From Brumimicrobium salinarum (lineage in GTDB: Bacteria > Bacteroidota > Bacteroidia > Flavobacteriales_D > Crocinitomicaceae), in contig NZ_PJNI01000012.1 in the NCBI RefSeq assembly GCF_002844555.1, positions 48,253-112,252 on the forward strand: 64,000 bases of DNA. The letters run 5' to 3'. Of this stretch, positions 44,621-54,017 are shown piece by piece; within the stretch, counting starts at the first letter, position 1, and each line of letters opens with the position of its first letter. The notes under the pieces were generated by a model. It saw nothing but the letters and a program-made list of their open reading frames with translations, had not been told where the DNA came from and ran no database searches. Position numbers and translations under genes: made by a program.

Positions 44621-44967
44621 AAGTTGCGATTGCTGCTTCCAACATTTTATTTGGAAAATCTACAGAAGAGGATTTAAGGTCACTTTCAACTAAAGATTTT
44701 CTGACTGTTTTCGATGGTGTTCCTCAAGCAAAATTAACAAGAGCAGAACTAAAAGAAGGAATTGGAATTATTGACGCATTGTCTGCAAAAACAGGGTTCC
44801 TATCTTCGAATGGTCAGGCCAGAAGAGAACTAAAAGGGAATGCAATCAGTGTTAATAAAACAAAGGTAAAAGAGGACTTTATTTTAACTGAGGATCAACT
44901 GATTAATGAAATGTTCATTTTATTAGGAAAAGGCAAAAAAACAAACTATCTTATTGTAATAGATTAA
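44575..44967 (+). CDS. tyrS: Tyrosyl-tRNA synthetase, C-terminal part (after A7 frameshift)
   Basis: Open from a TTG at 44575 as [22 protein letters not shown], the direct continuation of the tyrS anticodon-binding region, then a C-terminal S4 RNA-binding domain ([24 protein letters not shown]) that holds the tRNA. This piece has no catalytic site and no own ribosome-binding region, so it is part of the same gene. Reading frame and conservation are intact on both sides of the A-run. Confidence 0.92.
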   Translation: MAEEITIAVHSEADLKVAIAASNILFGKSTEEDLRSLSTKDFLTVFDGVPQAKLTRAELKEGIGIIDALSAKTGFLSSNGQARRELKGNAISVNKTKVKEDFILTEDQLINEMFILLGKGKKTNYLIVID

Positions 44968-44987
44968 TTATAAAACTTAAGACAATT

Positions 44988-45197
44988 ATGAAAGAGTTAA
45001 AATTTAAAACTACCCTAAAATGTGGAGGTTGCGAAGAAAAAGTTACACCTGGTTTGAACGCAATTGAAGCGATTAAAGAATGGAATGTAGATTTAGAAAG
45101 CACGCAAAAAACATTAACCGTTAAGGCCGACAAAGATGTAAGCAAAGAGGTTAAAGCCGCTGTAGAAAAAGTTGGTTTTGAAATTGAAGTAATTTAA
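44988..45197 (+). CDS. HMA-domain metal-binding protein (copper-chaperone-like)
   Basis: 69 residues forming one HMA fold with the metal-binding motif LKCGGCEEKV (Cys12, Cys15). The typical MxCxxC Met is replaced by Leu-Lys, so metal specificity is uncertain. It follows tyrS by 20 bases and may share its transcript. Small chaperones of this type deliver Cu(I) to CopA-like ATPases; the copA gene here is 34 kb away. Confidence 0.88.
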   Translation: MKELKFKTTLKCGGCEEKVTPGLNAIEAIKEWNVDLESTQKTLTVKADKDVSKEVKAAVEKVGFEIEVI

Positions 45198-45215
45198 TCT
45201 TTCATTATTTCTACG

Positions 45216-45854
45216 TTAAAATTGATAATGCATTAAAAGGCTAAGACTAGTGTGATACTGCCCTTTATTTAAAAGTTGTTGATGCCAGTTTCCGAAGATA
45301 AAAAGCGCTGGTGCGATTACTTGATTTCCTTTGTGTGAACGCACGGGAATTAAATCGTTTTGGAAACGCAGCGTGAGTCCCCATTTTTCATGAAATGCAT
45401 ACTTTAAATCAACTAACCCACCCATTGTTAGACTCTTGAAAGCATGTTCGGGTTCAACAGCTCCAAAGCTTGTCCTTTCTTTTTGATTGATTTTAACGCC
45501 AAGATACAAGCCTCCACCCACACTAAGTCGATCAAACTGATATTGAATGTGTACAGGCACTTCGATGTAATTCACCCGTAATCGATAAACTACAGATGTC
45601 TGCTTGGATGGATAAGTACGCGCTCCTTTTTGATTAAATTGCAATCCAAAATTCGCCGACCAATCTGTATTGATTTGATAATTGAGGTTCAACCCAGTAT
45701 TCAAACCAAACTGAGCAAACCCATAGTGACCATCACCACTTATCTGACTCGATGTTGCTCCTCCAAACATTTCCAAAGAAAACTGTTGGCTAAAAGTCGT
45801 TGTTACTGAGATTACACATCCAATAAAAAAGAGAAAGCTACCTTTTTGAATCAT
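45216..45854 (-). CDS. PorT-like outer-membrane beta-barrel protein
   Basis: 212 residues with a signal peptide (TTTFSQ near residue 22) and an eight-strand barrel pattern. The N-terminal EMFGGATSSQISGDGHYGFAQFG matches the PorT-family opening (GG..SQ..GDG..GF...G). PorT proteins are linked to T9SS function, but the family also includes many general barrels, so a T9SS role is only possible. Convergent with the HMA gene, 18 bases apart. Confidence 0.78.
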   Translation of the reverse strand: MIQKGSFLFFIGCVISVTTTFSQQFSLEMFGGATSSQISGDGHYGFAQFGLNTGLNLNYQINTDWSANFGLQFNQKGARTYPSKQTSVVYRLRVNYIEVPVHIQYQFDRLSVGGGLYLGVKINQKERTSFGAVEPEHAFKSLTMGGLVDLKYAFHEKWGLTLRFQNDLIPVRSHKGNQVIAPALFIFGNWHQQLLNKGQYHTSLSLLMHYQF

Positions 45855-45899
45855 AACAAACTAAATTTAAAAAATTTGAGACAGCTCAACACCTTATCG

Positions 45900-47090
45900 C
45901 TAAACTTTTTGATCTTTCCCTACTCCTATTCCCATAACAAGTTTTATAACCGCAATGAAAATCAACAATCCCAAAGCATAGTTCCACACCTCTGTGAGAT
46001 CATAAATCAATCCGACAAGAAATGGGCCTGTTGCAGCTATAAAATACCCAATAGATTGTACAATTCCCGATAGTTCGGCTGCAGTTTCAGCATCTCCAGC
46101 CCTCAACACAATAAGTAATAATGCTAAACCAAAAGTTCCGCCCAATACCATTCCAATCATTCCTACCCATAATTCGACCAACCCTAAACCTGGAATCATT
46201 AAAGCAACTGTTGCAATTACTTCAACAACAATTAAAATAAATATAACTAAACGTTGGTCTTTGCGGGCTCCTGCCCAAACGGGAATAAGAATGGCTCCTA
46301 ATATTCCGGTTGCTTGCGATAGAGATAACATCCAACCTGCATAAGAAGCTTCATATCCTCTTGAAATGAGTATTGCGGGTAACCAGGCTAGAATTGTGTA
46401 AAAAGCGAAAGATTGCAACCCCATATACAAGGCTAATTTCCAAACCAGTAGAGATCCACTTAACTTTTTCATGGCTTCTTTGAAGCTTCGTCTTGGAGGT
46501 GTTCTGTTAATCCTTTTTATATTGGGTATCCAAATAATAAGTGCAAAAAGTGAAAGGATTGCCCATACGACTAACGAACCTCTCCAACCTAAGTTAAGCT
46601 CAATGGCTAAAGGAACACTTAATCCAGCCGCGACCGTAGCTCCCAATGACATAATCCCAGAATATAAACTCGTTACGATACCCGCTTTATGCGGAAAGTT
46701 TCTTTTTATGAGGGCCGGAATCAAAACATTTCCAAAAGCAATAGCAATTCCCAACATTGTTGTTCCTAAGTAAAGAGAGAAAACATCTCCAAAAGACCGA
46801 ATTATAATTCCAGATGTTAATAATACTAATGCACCCAATAAGGTATTACCAATTCCGAAACGTTTTGTAAACAATGGCGTTATTGTAGAAACAACACCAA
46901 AGGCGAGTAAAGGCAAGGTAGTTAATAAACCTAATAGGGTTTCTGAAAGACCAATATCAGCTCGAATAAGATCTACGAGTGGACCTATACCCGAAAGTGC
47001 AGGACGCAAATTAATGGCCACAAAGAGAATTCCCACCAAAAGAAGTACTCTCGCGTTTTTAGAAAGTCCGTTTTCGTCTAATTTTTCCAT
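45900..47090 (-). CDS. MFS transporter, CynX/NimT-like
   Basis: A 396-residue inner-membrane protein with 12 hydrophobic segments. The N-terminal VAINLRPALSGIGPLVDLI is the CynX/NimT signature, and the A-like motif between helices 2 and 3 (TPLFTKRFG) is MFS-like. Relatives export cyanate or nitroimidazoles, but the real substrate of most is unknown. It has its own promoter. Confidence 0.9.
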   Translation of the reverse strand: MEKLDENGLSKNARVLLLVGILFVAINLRPALSGIGPLVDLIRADIGLSETLLGLLTTLPLLAFGVVSTITPLFTKRFGIGNTLLGALVLLTSGIIIRSFGDVFSLYLGTTMLGIAIAFGNVLIPALIKRNFPHKAGIVTSLYSGIMSLGATVAAGLSVPLAIELNLGWRGSLVVWAILSLFALIIWIPNIKRINRTPPRRSFKEAMKKLSGSLLVWKLALYMGLQSFAFYTILAWLPAILISRGYEASYAGWMLSLSQATGILGAILIPVWAGARKDQRLVIFILIVVEVIATVALMIPGLGLVELWVGMIGMVLGGTFGLALLLIVLRAGDAETAAELSGIVQSIGYFIAATGPFLVGLIYDLTEVWNYALGLLIFIAVIKLVMGIGVGKDQKV

Positions 47091-47108
47091 TTAAAAATAT
47101 TACGCATG

Positions 47109-47116
47109 CAAAAGTA
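47109..47116 (-). promoter_or_regulatory. -7 box of the MFS gene
   Basis: TACTTTTG on the minus strand, 18 bases before the ATG at 47090. Matches TAnnTTTG. Confidence 0.5.
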
Positions 47117-47228
47117 GGGTTTTATTATGAGCATCCCTGTCCCCTTCGATTTTTAACAATTAAGAATTCCATAAACCATTTCTAGCTTTTGTTGTTAAAT
47201 CTATGCGAACCTAAAGTTTACAAATTAC

Positions 47229-47498
47229 ATGACGACAAGAGAAAAAGACAGAATTATTGAGATGGCATGGGAGGACAGAACACCTTTTGAAGCCATAGAA
47301 TTTCAGTTTGGTTATGCAGAATCGGATGTGATCAAACTCATGCGAAAAACCTTGAAAAGAAGTTCTTTTAATCTTTGGAGAAAACGTGTGAACAGTAAAG
47401 TGAGCAAGAAGCACAGGAAAAAACGCAGCGGTGACATTGAGCGTTTCAAATGTTCTAGACAAAAACATATTTCTAACAATAAAATATCAAAACGATAG
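47229..47498 (+). CDS. TIGR03643-family protein
   Basis: 89 residues. RIIEMAWEDRTPFEAIEFQF, VIKLMRKTLKRSSFNLWRKRV and the basic tail match the TIGR03643 family, a short helix-turn-helix-like protein of unknown role usually found beside cryptochrome/photolyase genes and DUF2256 genes. The same two neighbours follow here: a photolyase scrap in an overlapping frame and an intact DUF2256 gene. Confidence 0.88.
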   Translation: MTTREKDRIIEMAWEDRTPFEAIEFQFGYAESDVIKLMRKTLKRSSFNLWRKRVNSKVSKKHRKKRSGDIERFKCSRQKHISNNKISKR

Positions 47499-47737
47499 AC
47501 TTTCCAACTCAAATATCCGCAATAGAAGAAAGGATTAAGCAAATTAATCCCGAAAAATATACTGCCACAAGAAATTTTCAAAATGGCGCAGTTTCTTATT
47601 TAAGTCCTTACATTTCTAGAGGATATGAAGCTTCTTATGATTGTGTTGGTGTTTCAGGATTAGGAACTTATTATGCATTAGACAAAATTAATGCTTTTGG
47701 TCATATAAAAACGAACGAAATTCCAAAGTTCAAATGA
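47489..47737 (+). pseudogene. Photolyase/cryptochrome-like gene remnant
   Basis: An in-frame run without an ATG reads KTIDFPTQISAIEERIKQIN, then TATRNFQNGAVSYLSPYISRG, the typical N-terminus of FAD-binding photolyase-like proteins. It then jumps to GYEASYDCVGVSGLGTYYAL and ends at 47737, about 83 codons in all instead of about 450. This suggests a large internal deletion joining the N-terminus to a distal segment; the identity of the last 38 residues is not certain. The stop overlaps the DUF2256 ATG (ATGA), as expected for the original coupled gene order. Not functional as read. Confidence 0.6.
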
Positions 47738-47883
47738 AAAAACAGCATTTACCCACGAAGATTTGTCCAGTTTGTGGTTTGCCCTTCACTTGGAGAAAGA
47801 AATGGGAAAAGAATTGGGAGAGTGTGAAGTATTGCAGCGAGCGCTGCAGAAGAAACAAAAATAAGACTGTTAATACTACTTAA
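47734..47883 (+). CDS. DUF2256 zinc-ribbon protein (49 aa)
   Basis: 49 residues with [19 protein letters not shown] and YCSERCRR; four cysteines (11, 14, 34, 38) form a probable zinc ribbon. This matches DUF2256, a very short protein almost always near photolyase or cryptochrome genes. The ATG overlaps the stop of the photolyase remnant. Confidence 0.88.
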   Translation: MKKQHLPTKICPVCGLPFTWRKKWEKNWESVKYCSERCRRNKNKTVNTT

Positions 47884-47906
47884 TCCGAAATTATTCATTT
47901 AATCTG

Positions 47907-49229
47907 TTAGTCATCAAAAAGTAAACTTTTTACTTTATTTTTTTCGACCTGTAACTCTTTAAGGGTATCTTTTCTGTCTACCATTAACAACATATAACGC
48001 CATTTATAGCTAATATGTTTTAAATATTTAAAAAACCAATAGGCAAAAATTCCAGTTATTGGCATAAGAAGAACATAAATGATCATGCCAATCCACGTCA
48101 ATTGAAAGATTTCATAAAAACCAAATGCAAAAACAGTATATGAAATTGGATACAAAATGATACCTACTAAAATTGCTAGAGGAGCGTAATATTCAATATC
48201 TTTTGAAAGTATAGGCACCAGCCAATCTGTAAACAAATACTGAACGATATTATGCACTATTCCAAAAAGAGCGAGTGGCAAAGCTACTAAAATAAAGAGC
48301 AAAGAAATTAGTATTTGTCTAAAGAACATCAAAGAACGAAACTTTCTATCTAAAAAATCTGATCGAATATGCATTTTTTCAAGCTTCCAATTGATAGATT
48401 TCATTTTTTGACGTATTTCATCTACTCTCCACGGCTGTATAAGTTTTTTTTCGTCTAATTGATTTTTAATATCTTTCATTTCTTTCACCTGACGCTCAAC
48501 CCCTTTTTGGTCAGAAGAAATATACCGTGTATTCAACACTTTGTAAATTTCATCAAGCAACTCCTCTTCTTCTTTAGTTTCTGTTGTCACTAACACTTTT
48601 TCTAGGCGTGTACGGAATTCATCTGTCAAGAGGTGAACTGCTTTTCTGGGATCAGTTAAATATAAGTTATAATGATTCATTACCCTTTTCGGCGCATCGA
48701 TATCAATGTAAATATTACTACGAAATCTTTCAGGTTGAGAATAGTTAATTCCAACAGCAACAACCTGAACATCAAGTTGACCATCATTTCTTTTTTCACT
48801 TTCTAAAGCAATTCTAGCCGTCCCCGTTTTCAATTCTCTTAAAACTTTTTCTTTATACGAGGTACCTTCAGGAAAAATGACTAAGGTTTTTCCATCACTC
48901 AACAAATCATAACAAGCGCTTAATGAATCGTCATTATCAACTCCTTTTGTGATTCCTTCTCCTCTTCTATTAATGGGAATCATATTTAAAGAAGTCAATA
49001 ATTTTAATTTAAACTTGGAATCAAAAAGTGTTGCTTTAGCCATATAATATATGGGTTGTTTACATATCATTCCAATCACCCAGGCATCCATTAGCGTATT
49101 GGGATGATTAGCTATAATGATTGTTGGTTTTGTACCATCACCTAGAAATTGCTTGTTATTTACACGTATTTCATTGTAATACAAACGGATTCCTAATCCA
49201 ATAATAAATTTCAAAATTCGATAGAGCAT
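47907..49229 (-). CDS. PlsC-like glycerolipid acyltransferase
   Basis: 440 residues, transferring an acyl group to (lyso)phosphatidic-acid precursors. The N-terminal acyltransferase domain has NHPNTLMDAW (His42 to Asp48, an HX5D variant of the HX4D box) and FPEGTSYKEK. A coiled-coil-like charged region (about 230-280) and four hydrophobic helices at the C-terminus (about 298-405) follow, a layout of GPAT-type relatives. Whether it acts on glycerol-3-phosphate or lysophosphatidate is not decidable here. Confidence 0.87.
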   Translation of the reverse strand: MLYRILKFIIGLGIRLYYNEIRVNNKQFLGDGTKPTIIIANHPNTLMDAWVIGMICKQPIYYMAKATLFDSKFKLKLLTSLNMIPINRRGEGITKGVDNDDSLSACYDLLSDGKTLVIFPEGTSYKEKVLRELKTGTARIALESEKRNDGQLDVQVVAVGINYSQPERFRSNIYIDIDAPKRVMNHYNLYLTDPRKAVHLLTDEFRTRLEKVLVTTETKEEEELLDEIYKVLNTRYISSDQKGVERQVKEMKDIKNQLDEKKLIQPWRVDEIRQKMKSINWKLEKMHIRSDFLDRKFRSLMFFRQILISLLFILVALPLALFGIVHNIVQYLFTDWLVPILSKDIEYYAPLAILVGIILYPISYTVFAFGFYEIFQLTWIGMIIYVLLMPITGIFAYWFFKYLKHISYKWRYMLLMVDRKDTLKELQVEKNKVKSLLFDD

Positions 49230-49334
49230 AAATTCAATATCTGTTCATATACATTTAATATACTATTAATTTTTAAGCAACAAGAAAGGTTCGATTCATC
49301 AGCATCTTTGTCTAAAATTAAAAAATAAAAACAA

Positions 49335-50621
49335 ATGAAAACAAAAAAGTTGAGTTATGCGGGTGTATTTTTACTGTTGACTATCGGTCTTACAGCTACA
49401 TCGTGCAGAAAAGAAGGTTGTACTGATGAAACTGCAATCAACTACAGTGAAAAAGCAAAAAAAGATGATGGTTCATGCCAGTATGAAAAGGAAAAAGGAA
49501 ATAGCAGTTCAACTATTATGGTTTCGCAGAACATCACTGAAAATACTACCTGGACAAATGACAAAGTTTATGTATTAAATACGAGAGTAACTGTTGAAGC
49601 AGGAGTGACTTTAACTATTGAGCCAGGAACAATAATAAAAGGTGAAGTTGGAACAGGGCCAAATGCAACAGTATTAATTATCGCAAGAGGAGCTAAGTTA
49701 ATGGCTGAAGGCACAGCGACATCTCCAATTATATTTACAACAATAGCAGACGAAATCACACCAGGACAAATTGATAGTCCAAACATGAGTTCTGATTTAG
49801 ATGGACTTTGGGGAGGACTTATCGTTTTGGGAAATGCTCCGATATCGGCAGATAACCCATCCATTCAAATAGAAGGCATTCCACCATCAGATCAAAATGG
49901 ACTGTATGGAGGTTCAAACCCATCTGATAACTCTGGAGTTCTCAAATATATTTCCATTCGGCATGGAGGTGCAAACATTGGAGAAGGCAACGAAATAAAT
50001 GGGCTTACCCTTGGTGGTGTTGGAACTGGAACTGTAATTGAAAACATTGAAGTTGTTTCTAATCAAGATGACGGTGTTGAATGGTTTGGAGGAACAGTAA
50101 ACACTAAAAACGTGATAGTTTGGAATGCAGGAGATGATGCAATAGATACGGACCAAGCATGGAGTGGAACTTTAGATAACTTTATAGTGATATCTGGAGA
50201 AAGTACAGACCACGCATTAGAGGTTGATGGACCAGAAGGATCATTCCTAGCAGCTCATACCTTAAAAAATGGTTCGATCAAAGGAGGAGCTAATACAGAA
50301 TTAGCAGACTTTAGAGATGGAGCAAGAACAAATGTAGAGAATATATACTTCTTTGGATTCCCTGACCCATCAACTGATGGTAGAGGAGATTTCTCATTGA
50401 GTGGTCAGCTATCAATTGATAACTACACTAATGGAGATTTAAACTTCACAAATATTGAGGTTACACTTCCAAATGGGGTAGCATTAACGGAGGTATTTAA
50501 AAATGGAACAGATTCAGATGCTACAAGTGTTGCAGAAGGCGCAAATACGGTTGGTGCAGATGCATCTGTATTTGTAGGATGGACACTTTGTGATAAGAGA
50601 GGTGAACTCACAAACTTTTAA
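49335..50621 (+). CDS. Beta-helix lipoprotein paired with a TonB receptor
   Basis: 428 residues. A lipoprotein signal (LTIGLTATSC, Cys24) precedes a short Cys-bounded motif CTDETAINYSEKAKKDDGSC, seen in many flavobacterial surface proteins, then a right-handed-helix-like region of repeated short strands (VTVEAGVTLTIEPGTIIKG, then VLKYISIRHGGANIG, ENIEVVSNQDDGVEWFGG). No catalytic residues recognised. The TonB-dependent receptor gene follows after 68 bases with a hairpin in between, so this may be its surface-exposed binding partner, analogous to but unlike SusD. Similar proteins are often annotated loosely as multidrug transporters, which the sequence does not support. Confidence 0.8.
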   Translation: MKTKKLSYAGVFLLLTIGLTATSCRKEGCTDETAINYSEKAKKDDGSCQYEKEKGNSSSTIMVSQNITENTTWTNDKVYVLNTRVTVEAGVTLTIEPGTIIKGEVGTGPNATVLIIARGAKLMAEGTATSPIIFTTIADEITPGQIDSPNMSSDLDGLWGGLIVLGNAPISADNPSIQIEGIPPSDQNGLYGGSNPSDNSGVLKYISIRHGGANIGEGNEINGLTLGGVGTGTVIENIEVVSNQDDGVEWFGGTVNTKNVIVWNAGDDAIDTDQAWSGTLDNFIVISGESTDHALEVDGPEGSFLAAHTLKNGSIKGGANTELADFRDGARTNVENIYFFGFPDPSTDGRGDFSLSGQLSIDNYTNGDLNFTNIEVTLPNGVALTEVFKNGTDSDATSVAEGANTVGADASVFVGWTLCDKRGELTNF

Positions 50622-50633
50622 TACTATTTACAC

Positions 50634-50673
50634 TAAAGCGGCCTAAGAGAAACACTCTTGGGTTTCGCTTTTT
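50634..50673 (+). terminator. Hairpin between the lipoprotein and TonB receptor genes
   Basis: AAAGCG...CCTAAGAG pairs with CTCTTGGG...CGCTTT and is followed by TTTTA. It may end some transcripts and set the ratio of the two products. Confidence 0.7.
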
Positions 50674-50689
50674 ATATTTATATAATGCC

Positions 50690-53590
50690 ATGATTTTAAA
50701 ACGATTAAATTTATTTTTTGTTTTTTCAGTATTTTTAGGGTTATCTGGATTTGTACTGTCTCAGAAAGGGAGTATAACCGGAGAGATTGCAGATGAAACC
50801 ACCGGAGAGAAATTACCTGGTGTTCGGATAATGGTTAAAAATCATAAAATTGGAGCCTATTCTGATTTAGATGGTAAATTTTCTATATCCGTTGAAGCAG
50901 GAATATATGATTTAAAATTAACATATATGGGATATGACAGTTTAATCATTAATAAAATAGAGGTTAAATCAGGTAATAAAACAGAGTTAGGAAACCTGAA
51001 TATTAGTGCTGATATAAGTGATTTCGAAGAAGTTGTTATTTCAGGAAGTCGAAAAACAAACACCGAAAATGCAATTCTTTCGTTGAAACAAAAATCAACG
51101 AACATGATTGATGGAATGTCTTCTGCAAAATTCAAGAAAACTGGAGATTCAGATGCAGGAGCTGCAATGAGAAGAATACCCGGTGTTTCATTAAGTGATG
51201 GTAAATATATTTTTATTCGCGGAATAGGAGATCGTTATAGTAAGACATTATTAAACGGATTAGAAGTTCCAGGTTTAGATCCAGATAGAAATACAGTTCA
51301 AATGGATATTTTCCCTACAAAAATCATTGACAACATAGTGGTTTACAAATCATCATCAGCAGATTTGCCAGCAGATTTCACAGGTGGTTTAATTGATGTT
51401 TCTTTAAATGGTGCTGCAACAAAGAGAACAAGAAGCATTTCTATGAGTACAGCTTTTAATCCAAATTATCATTTTAAAGACAACTATTTAACATATGAAA
51501 AAAGTAGTGCTGATGTTATTGCTTTTGGGAATAGTTCACGTGAAATTCCAGCAGAAAATAATATTCCATTCTTTGCAGAGAGTGTTTCTAATCCAGATGG
51601 ACAAGAAGGGCAACGTTATCAAGAAATCCTAAGGTCTTTCGACCCTCAATTATCAGCTATGGAGTCGAATTCTTTAATGGATATAGGCATTGATGCTAAT
51701 GTAGGTGACTTTTTTAAGAAGAAAGGATACAATATAGGTTACAACTTTAATGTGTCATATAAAAATGAGACAAAATTCTATGAAGATGCCGTTTTTTCGA
51801 GATACGGTTTAGCAAATGATAGAGAAGTTAATGAAATGGAGGTTAGAGAACTTCAAGAAGGAAATTATGGCGAAAACAATGTTTTATTGAGTGGGATGTT
51901 AGGTTTAACTTTAAATACAGATAAATCAAAGTATAACTTCAATATCATGCATTTACAAAATGGAACTTCAACCGCAGGGATCTTTGATTATGACAAAACT
52001 GATCAAGGCGCAGTTTTTTCAGGTTTTCAGCATAACTTAGAATATACTCAACGTTCGTTATCAAATGTTATTTTATCTGGAAATCATAAATTCACTGATA
52101 AGAATTGGGAGTTAGATTGGGCTTCATCAATATCCCTTTCATCCATTGATCATCCAGATATTCGTTTTACACGTTATGAGGAAAGAAATGATGGCAGTTT
52201 TAATATTGGAACAGAATCTGGTTTTCCAGAAAGAATTTGGAGGGAATTAGACGAAATGAATACCTCAGCAAAAATAGATTTAACAAAAACTTTAAGCATT
52301 TTTGGAAATGAAGGTAGATTCAAGCTCGGAGGAATGCAAACCTATAAAAAGCGTGATTTCACAATTCGATCATTTTCAATCAACGTTCGAAATGTAGATT
52401 TAACAGGTGATCCAAATGAGTTGTTTGCTGAAGAAAATTTATGGCCATATAATGGCGACATCTCTAAAGGAACTACATTTGAAACGCCATTTATTCCGGT
52501 AAATCCAAATCAATTTGAATCTTCTGTTATGTCATCAGGAATATATGCATTAACAGAGATCACTCCTGTTCAACAACTAAAAATAATTTTAGGGGTGAGA
52601 AGTGAATTATACGCTCAAAGATACACAGGAAGAGACCAATTAGGAACTAAGGTGCTGAATAACGATGTTGTATTACAAGAATTAGGGTTTTTCCCTTCAA
52701 TGAATCTTGTATACTCAGTTTCTGAAAAACAAAACATAAGAATGTCTTATGGGAAGACTACTGCAAGACCTTCATTTAAAGAATTATCATATTCTGAGAT
52801 TTTAGATCCGATAACAGGAAGAACCTTTATCGGAGGATTGTTTAGAGATGCTAACGATGTCCTAGGAGTAGAATATTGGGATGGAAATTTGGTGAGTACA
52901 ACTATTCATAACTTTGATTTAAGATGGGAAATGTTCCATGGAAGAGGTCAAACATTTTCGATCAGTGGATTTTACAAAATGTTTAATAACCCAATCGAAG
53001 TAGTACAATTTGCATCACAAGCTGGTTCATTTCAACCAAGAAATGTTGGAAACGGAACCGTTTTAGGGATAGAGTTAGAGGCCAGACAATCTCTAGAGTT
53101 CATATCGAAGCGATTAGATAACTTTAATTTAGCTTTTAATGTAACAATCACGGAGTCAAAAATAGAGTTGAGTAAGACTGAATATGACTCTAGAGTGACC
53201 AATGCCCGAGTAGGACAAGAAATAAGTGAATATAGAGACATGGCAGGTCAAGCACCTTGGATTATTAACGGGGGCATTGAGTACAGTGGGTCGAAAGGAT
53301 TTGGTAAAAACCTAAACTTAGGTGTTTATTACAATGTACAAGGAGAAACACTTCTTTTTTCAGGCATTGCAGATCGTCCAGATATATATACCGTTCCTTT
53401 TCATGGGTTAAACCTTAATGCTTCGAAACGTTTTGGAAAGAAGGACCAATTTAATGCTGGAATCATGTTGAAAAACGTATTAAACACTAAAAAAGAAGCT
53501 ATATTCAAATCATATAAATCTCAAGATGAATACTTCTTTTCTATACGCCAAGGAACAACTGTAAGCTTGAAAATGAGTTATAGTTTTTAA
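50690..53590 (+). CDS. TonB-dependent receptor (lipoprotein-linked)
   Basis: A 966-residue outer-membrane transporter: signal peptide (VLSQKG near residue 25), CarboxypepD_reg-like domain at about 26-110, plug domain at about 130-245 (GAAMRRIPGVSLSDGKYIFIRGIGDRYSKTLLNG; DIFPTKIIDNIVVYKSSSADLPADFTGG) and a barrel ending TVSLKMSYSF. The DIFPTKIIDN plug variant with ADFTGG belongs to a distinct subgroup of large flavobacterial receptors. Substrate unknown. Confidence 0.92.
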   Translation: MILKRLNLFFVFSVFLGLSGFVLSQKGSITGEIADETTGEKLPGVRIMVKNHKIGAYSDLDGKFSISVEAGIYDLKLTYMGYDSLIINKIEVKSGNKTELGNLNISADISDFEEVVISGSRKTNTENAILSLKQKSTNMIDGMSSAKFKKTGDSDAGAAMRRIPGVSLSDGKYIFIRGIGDRYSKTLLNGLEVPGLDPDRNTVQMDIFPTKIIDNIVVYKSSSADLPADFTGGLIDVSLNGAATKRTRSISMSTAFNPNYHFKDNYLTYEKSSADVIAFGNSSREIPAENNIPFFAESVSNPDGQEGQRYQEILRSFDPQLSAMESNSLMDIGIDANVGDFFKKKGYNIGYNFNVSYKNETKFYEDAVFSRYGLANDREVNEMEVRELQEGNYGENNVLLSGMLGLTLNTDKSKYNFNIMHLQNGTSTAGIFDYDKTDQGAVFSGFQHNLEYTQRSLSNVILSGNHKFTDKNWELDWASSISLSSIDHPDIRFTRYEERNDGSFNIGTESGFPERIWRELDEMNTSAKIDLTKTLSIFGNEGRFKLGGMQTYKKRDFTIRSFSINVRNVDLTGDPNELFAEENLWPYNGDISKGTTFETPFIPVNPNQFESSVMSSGIYALTEITPVQQLKIILGVRSELYAQRYTGRDQLGTKVLNNDVVLQELGFFPSMNLVYSVSEKQNIRMSYGKTTARPSFKELSYSEILDPITGRTFIGGLFRDANDVLGVEYWDGNLVSTTIHNFDLRWEMFHGRGQTFSISGFYKMFNNPIEVVQFASQAGSFQPRNVGNGTVLGIELEARQSLEFISKRLDNFNLAFNVTITESKIELSKTEYDSRVTNARVGQEISEYRDMAGQAPWIINGGIEYSGSKGFGKNLNLGVYYNVQGETLLFSGIADRPDIYTVPFHGLNLNASKRFGKKDQFNAGIMLKNVLNTKKEAIFKSYKSQDEYFFSIRQGTTVSLKMSYSF

Positions 53591-53628
53591 TCTACTTAGT
53601 TTCTTTAGAGAAGATTCAAAACAGTTAG

Positions 53629-53680
53629 CAACAAAAGAAGGTACGTATGTCTAAATGATGTACGTATTTTCTTTTTTCAC
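53629..53680 (+). terminator. Intrinsic terminator of the TonB receptor
   Basis: AAAAGAA-TACGTA (53633-53647) pairs with TACGTA-TTTTCTTTT (53661-53675), followed by TTC. About 40 bases past the stop. Confidence 0.75.
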
Positions 53681-53725
53681 AGTATGATTAAGGAAAACTC
53701 AAAATAATTTTATAAGAATTAGGCA

Positions 53726-53905
53726 ATGAAAAAAGACAATAAGTGGAAGCAAAACAGAAGGTCAACAACAAAACAACCTAAATTATTAACTCCTTTAGTC
53801 GTTGAGCTCGCAGGCTCGGTTCATGCGTTTAATTTTAAATCAAAATCTTACAAATACACAAGTACCCATAATGGGTTTCTCAAACTTTACAGGAAATACA
53901 GCTAA
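53726..53905 (+). CDS. Small basic ORF (59 aa), uncertain
   Basis: An ATG at 53726 opens 59 codons: a very basic start (KKDNKWKQNRRSTTKQ) then VVELAGSVHAFNFKSKSYKY. Not recognised. It contains a GAGCTCGCAGGCTCGGTTCATG stretch resembling the repeat units near 38 kb, so it may be read through repetitive DNA and not a gene. The flanks (53591-54017) hold nothing else besides the terminator. Confidence 0.25.
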   Translation: MKKDNKWKQNRRSTTKQPKLLTPLVVELAGSVHAFNFKSKSYKYTSTHNGFLKLYRKYS

Positions 53906-54017
53906 AAACTTGACTTACAAATGTTATCATTTTTAAAGATTAAAGTTGATGAATAATTTGGGATAAGTCTAGTTTTTCGAAGCAAACAAAAACATTCTAA
54001 AGCTAGAGAGAAAATAA

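Noticed and set aside
45846..46073. 75-codon plus-strand ORF
   Set aside because: It is antisense to the MFS transporter's C-terminal end.
47211..47581. Two minus-strand ORFs of 85-89 codons
   Set aside because: They are antisense to the recognised TIGR03643 gene and the photolyase remnant.
47846..47860. GCAGCGAGCGCTGC hairpin
   Set aside because: It falls on the conserved YCSERC codons of the DUF2256 gene and has no U-tract.
53790..53840. Possible tRNA-like T-arm (GGTTCATGCG)
   Set aside because: No acceptor, D or anticodon stems can be built around it.
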